DNA from: Verrucomicrobiales bacterium
Lineage (GTDB): Bacteria; Verrucomicrobiota; Verrucomicrobiia; Verrucomicrobiales; DEV007
Direction: 5' to 3'
Length of the DNA stretch: 64,000 bases
Assembly: GCA_016795385.1 (NCBI GenBank)
Contig: JAEUHI010000015.1
Span: forward strand, 1-64,000
Shown: positions 32,387-41,142 of the stretch, piece after piece
Numbering within the stretch: position 1 is the first letter of the stretch
Layout: every line of letters starts with the position of its first letter
Translations under genes and position numbers: made by a program
The notes under the pieces: model-generated
The model's input: the letters and a program-made list of their open reading frames with translations, nothing else
The model's database searches: none
Told to the model about the DNA's origin: nothing

Positions 32387-35300
32387 TCACTGCTGACTGA
32401 CGCGGAGGCGTAGGAAACGCTTCGCACCGGCTCCGATCGCGGTCGTGTCGCGATAGGTGAGGGTGCGGAGGTCTCCGTTGAGGACGTCGGCGTGGAGGAC
32501 GATCCCGATATCGGTCCAGGTCGCGAGATCATTCCCACCTTCGACCGTGTAGGTGATTCCGGCGGGCGCAGGATCGGGCCTCGTGTAGCTGAAGGTGAGG
32601 TAACGACTGCCCTCGATCGTTACCTCGCCAAAGGCGAGCCGGCCCTGATGGCCGAGAGTCTCCGGCTCGAGTCCGAGAGCATATTTCATCAGGGTCGAAA
32701 GGCCGTCTCCGGCGAGATCCCCCGAGGCGATGCCATCACCGCTGCCATCCATGGGCAAGCCGCGATTCAGAAGCCAGATGTAGTACCCATTGGCCGCTCC
32801 CGCATTGGGTAGCCGGATGTCATACCATTGGTCGCCTCCGGCGGTTTCCTGGCTGAGCAGGTAGTAGCGGGAGTTCGCCGCAAGTGTGACGAGCGCAGGC
32901 AGGCTACCGTAGACCATCTGCCCGGCCGGAGCTCCAGCGGTATCAACGCTGGTGGAAGCGAGCAGGTTCCCCGTCGTCGCATCGATGAGGCGCACGGCGT
33001 GCACGCCGCTGTTGCCAGGTGCTACCCATCGGCCGAGCCGGGAAAGGGAAAGGATCGTGTTGCCCGTGGTGAATTCCATTCCGAACCACCCACTGGCATC
33101 GTTCCGCAAGACCGAGAGGGTGTGACCCGAAACGAAGGCGCTTGCAGGCGTGGAATAGCGGAAACTGACCGGGATGTAAGTGTTGTTGGCGCTGAACGAA
33201 AGCGAGAAGCTGGTGCCGTTGCTGGAGAAAACCGATTGATTGACGGTCGCAACGCTGGTCGCATAGGTGGTGAGAGTATTGTTTCCTTCGTACCACTGGT
33301 CACCCCCGCTGACTTCCTGGCTGACAAGGTAGTAGGCATGATTCGCCTCCAAGGTCACGGGTACCGCCAAAGGGGCGTAGGTGAATCCCACCGGAGCGCC
33401 CGCCGTGTTGACCGCGACACTGGCGCCGGGAACGGTGGCGTTCGTGTTCGCGTCGACGATGCGGACGGTGTGTGTGCCCGTGTTGCCACTGAGGACCCAG
33501 CGCGCGAGTTCCCGAACCACGACCGGGGAAGGACCGGTGGTGAACTTGCAACCGAGCCAGCCGTTGAAGTTGTTCCGCAGTGGCGAAGTGCTGAGGGTCT
33601 GCGCGGTGACGAAGTTCGAAGATGGCGTGTAATACTCGAAGCCGGTGGGCACATACGCCTTTTGCGGAGGAGCGTCCGCGGTGGAAAAGGAAAGGCCGTC
33701 GTCCGATCGGATCGCTCCGGTGATGGAGGCCGCACCGGTTCGGCTGATCGCGGCGACCGACAGCCACGAGGAGACGCCCGTAGGGGTGATCGCCCGGATC
33801 CGGTAGTCGTAGTAGATCCCAGGCAAGGCGGTGCTGTCCGTGAAAGTCGTGGTATCCGGGGAGGCGGTCGTCAGGAGCGTCCACCCGCCGTTCGCGACCC
33901 GGCGTTCGATTTCAAAGCCGGTCTCGCCGGTGGTGAAATCGATCCAGGAGAGCACCACGCTGGATCCCGATCCCGGGGTGAGGGTGAGGAAGCCGGGACG
34001 GGCCGGCTTCGTTGAAGCGGTCGTGACCTCCAAGGTGGGCGGCGGCAGGGTTGGATGTTCGCGCGAAGCCCAGATCAAGGATCCGGCGAAGGTGGCCGAG
34101 GGAAGGATCGCCAGGGTCACGAGATTGTTCGTTCCCCGATTGAGATGGAGGGTCGAGGGATTGACATTGATCGTCGCCACCGTGCCGATGGCGGGAATGG
34201 TCGACGCGTCGAAGTGGAAGTAGTTGGCCAGTGTCGTTGCGGTCCCAGTCAAGCCGGGAGTCGTCAGGTTGTTTTGGGGAGCGTTTTCCCAAGTGATGCC
34301 GGTTTCCTCCCAGGTGTCGGAACTATCCGCGAGCATGCGAATGGACAGCCAGAACATGTTTTCGATCGCGAAGGTTTCGTCGATTCCCACCCCGCCGGTA
34401 TAGGCGAGTTTCAACCGGGCCGATTTCAAGGCGGGCAGCGTCCCGAGATTGAAACGGAGGTAGGCCTTGGTCACCGGAGTCATGGCCCCGTCGGCGATGG
34501 CGGTGTCGGCGACCGGGAGCGTTTCACCCGCACCGAAATTCGTCGCCTGGTTGTCGAAGCGGATGAAGGCGTCGGCTCCTCCCGCGTCGTCGGTGGTGAT
34601 CGCGAAGTTCTCATCGGCCGCAGGCACCATTGTGCGGATCGGCGCGCTCCACGCGCTCTCGCCGGTGTCGTTGTAGGACTGGATCCGGTATTCGTAGCCG
34701 GTGTCGGGACGGATCGTGTTGTCCGTGTGGTTCACGGTCGAACCGCTCGTCGGATTCGCGACGAGGTCGACGGAGCCATCGTCGCCACGACGCTCGATCC
34801 GGTAGCCTGCCGCGTAGGGGGCGGCGGTCCAGGTGAGGGGAACCGAGGTGTTGGTCACCGTTCCAAAGGCGAGGTTCGCCGGAGTCTCCGGCGCGGGCAG
34901 TCCGGTGATGCTGATGTTGTCGTAGGTCGCGAGCTGGTAGTCGCCGAGATAGGTGGAACTGGCGGCCCAGTCGGTCGAGTAATGGAAGATTCCCCAGAGG
35001 GCGGTCGACGGCATCGATGCAATCGCGGCGCTGCCAAGGACCGTCCAGGTGGTGCCATCGACCGAGGATTCGGCGGTGAAGGTCGTGCCGGCGCGGGTGA
35101 GGCGCAGCCACTGCGGCGTGTCCTGGTTGTTGTCAGCGGACGGCAGCACGGTCATGCCGCCTCCGACCGTGCTTCGCGAGGCGAGCTTGGTGCCATGGTT
35201 CGCGGCCGCACTGGCGGCCACGGCGGCCGCGGCAATGGCGTTGTTTGCGGTGGTGGCGCGCACCATGACCGCAAATCGCGCTCCGTTCTGCGCGGTGACC

Positions 35301-37930
35301 GGAGTCGGCACCCGCATCGTCATCACTCCGTCGCCCGAGCGGCTCTGGTAGATGAAGCGACCCGCCTCCGAAGTCGAACCGCTGCCGACCCCGCTGCCGC
35401 CCATGGTCGCATCGCCAATGAATCCTTCCGCGCTGACGGCGGGAGATTGATCGGTGATGGTTCCGATCATTGCCGAAGTCCACGCCGGATCCAGCGTGGC
35501 GGTCGGATCTTCGATCAAGACGGCGATGCTCGACCACTGGGCCACGGCCGATCCGTTGGTCGGCGAACTCAGGTTCACCTTGAACTGCCGCGGCAACTGC
35601 GGCGTTCCAGTGTTCGTGATCGAAATGGAAATCGTCTTTGGAGCCAGGTCGCCGTCGGCCCAGCTCAGGGTGCCGGACTTGCTGGTGTAGTGCGTGCCAG
35701 CAATGGCGCTGGAGTTGGCGGTGGCGTAGTTCACCGACACCGCGCCGACCGCCCCGCCGAAGCGGTTCACGGTGAGGTCGATCGTGCCGGCGTTTTTGTT
35801 GACCTTCGTCTTGGTCGCCGTGTGCTCGAAGAATCCGGCGACGGCATCGAAGGACGACTCGTTCGAGGGAATCGAGTCGCCTCCTGAGCCGGTGGCGATG
35901 ACCCGATAGTAGTAGACGTTGCCCTGGGTGAAAGGGCCGCTGTCCGTGTGGCTCACCGCGTTTGCCCCGAGAGTCGCGATCGTTCCCCAGGCACCCGCCG
36001 CGTTCGTTTTCCGCTCGATCCGGAATCCGGTTTCGTCGCTCGAGTTGTCCGCCCAGGCCAGCGCGGCGCTGGTCGAACTCGCCGGCGTCGCCGCGGTCAG
36101 TTCACTCGGATTGCGGGGCGTGCTCGTCCCTCCGGAGGCGGCGGTCACCGTCACGGGAGAGCCGATGCTGAGATTGTAGTAGGATCCGCCGGGTACCGAC
36201 TCCAGCTTCAAGGTGCGAACGAGGTAGGTGTAGGTGTTCCCGGCGGTGACGGTGTTGTCGGCGTAGGACGTGGACGACGTCGGGTTTGCCGTGAGCCTGA
36301 CAAAAGCACCATCCGGGGTGTCGGCGCGATAGACGTGGTAGCCCACGAGTCCGGTCTCGCTGCTCGCCGCCCAGTTCAGATCGACGATCGTGTTGGCGCT
36401 CGTCGCGGTGAGCCGCCGGGGAGGCTCGACCGCGTGCATGCGCAGGGCTGGATCACCCATCAGGCCGATGTGGATACCTCGATACGACGATCCGCCCGGC
36501 ACGTAGGAGCCGCCGCCGGTGATGCCTCCATTCATCGAGGTGCGGGTCATGTAACCCATCGTTTCCCCCATGCCGGGCTGGTGCGGGAACCAGTTCGGAC
36601 GACCCGCCCAGAAGCAGGTCAGCCCGAGCGAGTCGCCGTCCGCATTCCCAGCGATGACAGAGCGCATCAGGTTGTTGTCCGCGTCCCAGTCGCCGTGATA
36701 GCTGCCAAAGACGCTTGTGAAAACGACGCGGCTCGTCTTTCGCCCGAACTCCATCGAGACGCCGAGACTGCTCGCGTATTCGTGGCTGCCACCGCCGCAG
36801 CCGTGACCCCAGAGGTAGTCCTTCCCGCCCGCATAGGTCGGGGAAAACCACTGTCCGCCCGGGGCCTCATCGATGGGCGCGTCGGGGGCCTGTCCGACGC
36901 AGGCGAAGGCTCCCATCCATGCGGTCACCGCAAAAGGTTCCGAGGTGAAGGCATGTCCGAAACCGTCGCGGATCAGGGTGCGGCGCGGGATCGCCGCATA
37001 GCCTCCCTGCTTGTGACGGAAATCGTGCGCGCGCCGCAGGTAACGCCGCAGCCTCGCGACCTCGGTCACGGCGGTGGCCGGAGAGCGGTTCAGATTGTGG
37101 AAATCCACCCGGCCGACCTGGAGTTCGACAAGGCTGGGAAAACTCGTTTGGTCGAACTTGCCATCGCCCGGGATGTTGTCGTTCTGTGCGCGGGAGGCCG
37201 TGGTGTTGTTCACCGTCGTGTCCGTCCAGGTCCCGTCCATGTCGCCGTAATATCCGTCGGCGGGCCAGGCTCCCACGTGGTCTCCGTGTCCGTCCGGCGC
37301 CTGGTTTCCCGAGTAGGGCACGGGCACATAACCCAGGAGGAAAACCGCCTTCACATTCGCCGGGTCGGCGTTGTAGGCCGAGACAATGAGGGCCTTCGTG
37401 CTGATCGCGGTGCCGCTGCGGGGAGCGGTGATCGGCACGACCGTCCATCCGTCGGCGGCAAGGTCGAGCTTCAGTTGCGCGATCTCCGGAGCAAGCGGCG
37501 CGACCATGGTGTCGTCGATGACCAGCAGCAGCTTCCCGCGCGAGTGGACCTCCGCGACCTTCACGCCCGCGGAGAGATAACCCATCGCCACGTTCGGAGT
37601 CAGTCCCGTGAGATTCCGCTCCATCCAGTATTCGTATTCCACGTTGGGCAAGGCCGTGGCGTCGACGTAGCTCGTCTGGGTCGTGGTGAGGTCGGCCAGC
37701 TTCACCCAGGTCGTCTCACCCTTGAGCCGGCGGTGGATCTTCTGCGCGGTGATGTTGCTCTGCACCCGCTGGGTCCAACTCAGGGTGATGTGCGGCGCGC
37801 TGTCCGACACCGTTGCCTTCAGATCGATGGCAAAATCGCGCGGTACCGCGGCATCGAGCCGTTGGATCGCGAAGAATCCGGACACGGCAAGGAAGACGAC
37901 CGCGGGAAAGACGGACCAGGAGCGACGCAT
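32387..37930 (-). CDS. Giant secreted gingipain-fold/FN3/Calx-beta protein
   Basis: This protein has 1847 aa with an N-terminal signal peptide (MRRSWSVFPAVVFLAVSGFF). The order is roughly: FN3-like (30-115); a caspase-like C25 region (125-480) with LGYVPVPYSG, GHGCGGGSHEY (H about 377) and TSVFGSYHGDWD (about 410); two FN3 (500-690); Calx-beta (about 695-805); a concanavalin-like region (810-1010); FN3; a DNRLRE-like carbohydrate module (1107-1303); FN3; two about 130-residue DUF4082-like repeats (1427-1557, 1587-1703); and a C-terminal domain ending in RFLRLRVSQQ. The catalytic Cys of true C25 peptidases is not seen at the expected FGSY position, so this is probably non-peptidase. It has its own promoter and palindromic operator. 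Confidence 0.85.
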   Translation of the reverse strand: MRRSWSVFPAVVFLAVSGFFAIQRLDAAVPRDFAIDLKATVSDSAPHITLSWTQRVQSNITAQKIHRRLKGETTWVKLADLTTTQTSYVDATALPNVEYEYWMERNLTGLTPNVAMGYLSAGVKVAEVHSRGKLLLVIDDTMVAPLAPEIAQLKLDLAADGWTVVPITAPRSGTAISTKALIVSAYNADPANVKAVFLLGYVPVPYSGNQAPDGHGDHVGAWPADGYYGDMDGTWTDTTVNNTTASRAQNDNIPGDGKFDQTSFPSLVELQVGRVDFHNLNRSPATAVTEVARLRRYLRRAHDFRHKQGGYAAIPRRTLIRDGFGHAFTSEPFAVTAWMGAFACVGQAPDAPIDEAPGGQWFSPTYAGGKDYLWGHGCGGGSHEYASSLGVSMEFGRKTSRVVFTSVFGSYHGDWDADNNLMRSVIAGNADGDSLGLTCFWAGRPNWFPHQPGMGETMGYMTRTSMNGGITGGGSYVPGGSSYRGIHIGLMGDPALRMHAVEPPRRLTATSANTIVDLNWAASSETGLVGYHVYRADTPDGAFVRLTANPTSSTSYADNTVTAGNTYTYLVRTLKLESVPGGSYYNLSIGSPVTVTAASGGTSTPRNPSELTAATPASSTSAALAWADNSSDETGFRIERKTNAAGAWGTIATLGANAVSHTDSGPFTQGNVYYYRVIATGSGGDSIPSNESSFDAVAGFFEHTATKTKVNKNAGTIDLTVNRFGGAVGAVSVNYATANSSAIAGTHYTSKSGTLSWADGDLAPKTISISITNTGTPQLPRQFKVNLSSPTNGSAVAQWSSIAVLIEDPTATLDPAWTSAMIGTITDQSPAVSAEGFIGDATMGGSGVGSGSTSEAGRFIYQSRSGDGVMTMRVPTPVTAQNGARFAVMVRATTANNAIAAAAVAASAAANHGTKLASRSTVGGGMTVLPSADNNQDTPQWLRLTRAGTTFTAESSVDGTTWTVLGSAAIASMPSTALWGIFHYSTDWAASSTYLGDYQLATYDNISITGLPAPETPANLAFGTVTNTSVPLTWTAAPYAAGYRIERRGDDGSVDLVANPTSGSTVNHTDNTIRPDTGYEYRIQSYNDTGESAWSAPIRTMVPAADENFAITTDDAGGADAFIRFDNQATNFGAGETLPVADTAIADGAMTPVTKAYLRFNLGTLPALKSARLKLAYTGGVGIDETFAIENMFWLSIRMLADSSDTWEETGITWENAPQNNLTTPGLTGTATTLANYFHFDASTIPAIGTVATINVNPSTLHLNRGTNNLVTLAILPSATFAGSLIWASREHPTLPPPTLEVTTASTKPARPGFLTLTPGSGSSVVLSWIDFTTGETGFEIERRVANGGWTLLTTASPDTTTFTDSTALPGIYYDYRIRAITPTGVSSWLSVAAISRTGAASITGAIRSDDGLSFSTADAPPQKAYVPTGFEYYTPSSNFVTAQTLSTSPLRNNFNGWLGCKFTTGPSPVVVRELARWVLSGNTGTHTVRIVDANTNATVPGASVAVNTAGAPVGFTYAPLAVPVTLEANHAYYLVSQEVSGGDQWYEGNNTLTTYATSVATVNQSVFSSNGTSFSLSFSANNTYIPVSFRYSTPASAFVSGHTLSVLRNDASGWFGMEFTTGNTILSLSRLGRWVAPGNSGVHAVRLIDATTGNLLASTSVDTAGAPAGQMVYGSLPALVTLAANSRYYLLSQETAGGDQWYDIRLPNAGAANGYYIWLLNRGLPMDGSGDGIASGDLAGDGLSTLMKYALGLEPETLGHQGRLAFGEVTIEGSRYLTFSYTRPDPAPAGITYTVEGGNDLATWTDIGIVLHADVLNGDLRTLTYRDTTAIGAGAKRFLRLRVSQQ

Positions 37931-37990
37931 GATGGGCGGGAAGTTTCCCGGAAGATAGCGGGAGGGCACCAGCAAAGGGGAGCCCGATTT

Positions 37991-38007
37991 TGTGCACCCG
38001 TTGCGCA
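37991..38007. promoter_or_regulatory. 17-bp palindromic operator, site B (giant gene)
   Basis: Reads TGTGCA-CCCGT-TGCGCA (37991-38007), with one base different from site A at 42945-42961. It lies 61 bp upstream of ATG 37930. Downstream of it, on the reverse strand, is TATCTT (plus 37952-37957) in a CCCGCTATCTTCC block shared with the operon at 42885. The operator centre is about 54 bp before the predicted transcription start. Confidence 0.6.
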
Positions 38008-38086
38008 ACCGGCCGAGGGCGGATCCACCGCTAGCCCTAGCCCGGCGAAGAGCCGTGGCAACGTCGCAAACGCCCGCGCAAGCTCC

Positions 38087-39424
38087 TCACGCCTTCAGCG
38101 CGAAACCGCTCACGGCGCAGCGTTCCAGGCGCAGATGGAGATTGCCGCCGGCGAGGCAGCTGGCGGGAATGGCGAGCGTGAAACGGCTGTCTTTCTTTTC
38201 AGGCTCGGCGGGCTCCCAGGTCCGGCCATCGGCGGAGGTGTTGATCTGCAAGGTCTGGCCCTTTGGTGCCATTGGAGCGGCGAGGATGGTGCAGCGCTTG
38301 GCTTTGCCATTCGCGAGGCTGAGCGGGAGACGGTAGTCGAGCTGACTGGCATAGGCCCAGTAGTTTTCACACCACGCGGCTTTCGTCGCGGTGCGATAGG
38401 GGTCGTCGCCTTCGCCCACGAGCACTTTCCAGAGGATGTCGGGCTCGTTTTCAAAGGGAAGCAGCAGCGCCTGCTCACTCGTGGTCACCTCCGGGCTCTC
38501 GATGCGCCAACCTTCGACCTCATCGGCCACTTTGCGAAAGAGGCGGCCGATGAGCCGGCCATCGCGGAAGCACCACAGCCAGTAGCCGGGACGCTCCGTG
38601 CCCCATACGGTCGGATTCGCGGCGGTGATGGAGGCATTTACGAGCCGCTCGCCGCCGGGGATGCGCAGGACGCGGTCGGAGTTCGTGTGAATGTGGCCGC
38701 CGATGACCCACAGGTCACCACGCAGCCCTTCAAAGCCGCGACGCACGGCGCTGGTGATGCCGCGCTCGTTGACCACGGAGCCGACGGAGGGCTGATGGAT
38801 CGCGGTGACGAGCGTGCCGCCACTGCGATGCAGACGACGTGCCTCCTTTTGAAACCACTCCTCCTGCGCCTCGCCGAGCCGTCCACAGGAGCCGCCGTTG
38901 GCGATGATGAAAGCGACGCCTTTTTCCTCAAACGCATGCGTGACGGGAGTGTCGCCAAACACGCTGCGGAAGAGCCCGAGATCGCTCTCGCCGGGGTAGG
39001 TGTCGTGATTGCCGAGCGTGAGCTTCAGGGGCGCGAGACGGGCAAGTTCATTGCTGTGCTTCTTCAAGGCCCGAAACTCCTCAAGGGCCAGCGCACGGTC
39101 CTTTTCGCCGGGCACGGTGCCAAAGCTGTGCGAGGCGCTCACGATCAAATCGCCTACGATGCCGATGAAGGCCGGCCGCGGGCTCATGCGCTCGATTTCC
39201 GCGATGATGGGGGGCAAGATGGCCTGCGTCTTGCCGATGCCATAATGAATGTCCGCCATCCACAGCGCCGTGAAGCTCCCCGCCGCCTTCGGATCAAAGC
39301 CTAGCATGCGATACGCCTCGTCGAGCGTCCTGGCGTGACGTTTCTCCTCGCCGATCGCGATGCCAGATGAGGCGGCGAGAGCGGCGGAGGTGCGGAGGAA
39401 GTGGCGGCGGGTGTTCGTTGTCAT
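38087..39424 (-). CDS. Tat-exported calcineurin-like metallophosphoesterase
   Basis: This 445-aa protein has a twin-arginine N-terminus (MTTNTRRHFLRTSAALAASSG). The metallophosphoesterase core shows the metal motifs MADIHYG (DxH), GIVGDLI, TLGNHDTY (GNHD), TAIHQPSVG and GGHIHTN. The C-terminal domain is a beta-rich region with INTSADGRTWEPAEPEKK. It would hydrolyse phosphate esters in the envelope. It is the last of three co-directional genes (66 bp after the beta-helix gene). Confidence 0.85.
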   Translation of the reverse strand: MTTNTRRHFLRTSAALAASSGIAIGEEKRHARTLDEAYRMLGFDPKAAGSFTALWMADIHYGIGKTQAILPPIIAEIERMSPRPAFIGIVGDLIVSASHSFGTVPGEKDRALALEEFRALKKHSNELARLAPLKLTLGNHDTYPGESDLGLFRSVFGDTPVTHAFEEKGVAFIIANGGSCGRLGEAQEEWFQKEARRLHRSGGTLVTAIHQPSVGSVVNERGITSAVRRGFEGLRGDLWVIGGHIHTNSDRVLRIPGGERLVNASITAANPTVWGTERPGYWLWCFRDGRLIGRLFRKVADEVEGWRIESPEVTTSEQALLLPFENEPDILWKVLVGEGDDPYRTATKAAWCENYWAYASQLDYRLPLSLANGKAKRCTILAAPMAPKGQTLQINTSADGRTWEPAEPEKKDSRFTLAIPASCLAGGNLHLRLERCAVSGFALKA

Positions 39425-39490
39425 GGCTGGGCGAAGGGAAGAGGACATGAAGCGGAGTTGTCGGCCGTGGAGATATTTCAAAGGGATCGG

Positions 39491-41119
39491 TCAATTGTCT
39501 TTCGCAGGCGCTGTCGGAGCGCCGGTGGCGCCGGCATTGGCGGGCAAATCGTGCCGCGTCAGCCATTGCTGATATCGCGTTGGCAATTCGAAGTCAGCAG
39601 GTCGATCAAACCGTCCGCTGCCGTTGGTGAACCCCGGTTCGGCGAAGATGCTGGTGCTGTCGATGAGGCCGCCGGAGATATCGTGAAGCGCCCGCCAGGT
39701 GGACGCGTTCCAGCGGGCGACCGGATTGGTGGAGGTCCAGGCATCGGCCGAGGTGGCATGGTAGAGGTTGTGGTCGATCGGGAATAGACCGCCATCGGTC
39801 ACCGCACTTTTGAAGGCGATGTGCGTCGTAGTGTCGCTGAAGATGTTTTGCCGCACTTCCCAGCCGCTTTGATATTCCAGCGTGAGACCGGTGAGGCAAT
39901 TGTGCGCGATGTTGTGCATCAGCTTCAGCGCTCCGGGGTTGGTGCAGCGGGTGTTGAGATTGAAGCCGCGGCGGTTGTGGCACGAGATGTTGTGCTGAAT
40001 GACGGCATTCGAAACACGGCCAGGCGTGGAGCCGCCAAAAGCGCTGATCCCCGTGTCGGTGTTGTTGAGGAAGTTGTCCTCCACCACGATGTCGTCGAAG
40101 CCGCCCTGCAGGCTCGGCACCCAGATGGAGATGCCGTTGCCGCCATGCACTCCGGGGCGCACGTTCTCCACGGTGTTGCCTCGGATCACGAGGCCGCTGG
40201 GGCACTGGATGTAGATTGCCTCATGATCCTGCGTGCCGGCGGGATCAAATCGGCCGTCCACATCGAGATCCCGGATGGTGTTGTTCTCGACGAGCACATT
40301 CACCATGCGGCCAGAGAGCGCGGTGGTGCCATCGCACCAGAACTTCGTGGCAAAGAGCACGTTGTTGATCGTGTTTCCGCGCAGCACCACATCTTCGAGA
40401 CGCCGGTCCGGGTAGTGCAGATTGATTGCAGTGACGTTCCACTGAAAATCACAATCCTCCACGGTGATGCCGCGCACAGTGCCGGTAGAGGCACGAAAGC
40501 TCAGCGGTGTGGATGTGCCGGGAAAGGCGAGATTCCTCACCGTGATGTGGGATCGGTCCACGAACGACAGGCCCGTGCCGCCATTCTGCGTGGTGCGCAC
40601 GACATGCGCCGTGGGCGTGCCGGAGGAGGGTTTCCAAAAGACTTCACGCGTGGCGGCCTCGTGAAACCACGCGCCATCCGAGCAGGTGGCGTCGGAGGCC
40701 TTCCGTTGATACACGCCATCTTCCCAGAGGTGAGCGGCATCGCTGGTGAGTGACTGCCATTTGAAGACACCGCCGCTCGTCGCCGCCCAGCCGGAGAGAA
40801 CTTTTTGCCCGGTGATGACCTTGGGTTTCGCGCCGTCTCCGTAACGATCAAAGACGATGGGTGATCCCGCCGCGCCGGAGTTTGTGAAATTCACGCTGCC
40901 ATAGTGCTCGAAGGTCTCGCCCGCCTTGAGCAGAATCCGATCGCCGGGCTGGAAGCCGGTGGTCGCGCTGTGGGAGGCGACCTTTGCCAGCGTCTTCCAC
41001 GGGGACGTCTGCGATGTGCCAGCGCTGGTGTCATCGCCCGTGGAGCTGACATGGTAGGTGGCCGCAGGGAGTGAAGAAATACTGCCAAGAAGGAGAAGGC
41101 TGATGAAGAAGCGATCCAT
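39491..41119 (-). CDS. Exported right-handed beta-helix protein
   Basis: This 542-aa protein has signal peptide MDRFFISLLLLGSISSLPA. It has an N-terminal 'STGDDTSAGTSQTSPWKTLAKV' block typical of DUF1565/right-handed beta-helix proteins, and then many short coils (NITVRNLAF, ITVEDCDFQWNVTAINLHY, LVIRGNTVENVR, IVVEDNFLNNTDTGISAFGG). Such folds are polysaccharide lyases, C5-epimerases or inert structural proteins; the catalytic set cannot be judged. It follows the S1/P1-like gene by 23 bp, and the metallophosphoesterase is 66 bp downstream. Confidence 0.8.
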   Translation of the reverse strand: MDRFFISLLLLGSISSLPAATYHVSSTGDDTSAGTSQTSPWKTLAKVASHSATTGFQPGDRILLKAGETFEHYGSVNFTNSGAAGSPIVFDRYGDGAKPKVITGQKVLSGWAATSGGVFKWQSLTSDAAHLWEDGVYQRKASDATCSDGAWFHEAATREVFWKPSSGTPTAHVVRTTQNGGTGLSFVDRSHITVRNLAFPGTSTPLSFRASTGTVRGITVEDCDFQWNVTAINLHYPDRRLEDVVLRGNTINNVLFATKFWCDGTTALSGRMVNVLVENNTIRDLDVDGRFDPAGTQDHEAIYIQCPSGLVIRGNTVENVRPGVHGGNGISIWVPSLQGGFDDIVVEDNFLNNTDTGISAFGGSTPGRVSNAVIQHNISCHNRRGFNLNTRCTNPGALKLMHNIAHNCLTGLTLEYQSGWEVRQNIFSDTTTHIAFKSAVTDGGLFPIDHNLYHATSADAWTSTNPVARWNASTWRALHDISGGLIDSTSIFAEPGFTNGSGRFDRPADFELPTRYQQWLTRHDLPANAGATGAPTAPAKDN

Positions 41120-41142
41120 GAGTCAGGTCGAGAGGGTGCAAA

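Noticed and set aside
35948..39304. 1118-aa ORF opposite the giant and phosphoesterase genes
   Set aside because: It spans parts of two well-supported reverse genes and the promoter between them; composition is Arg/Gly/Val-rich antisense, no domain.
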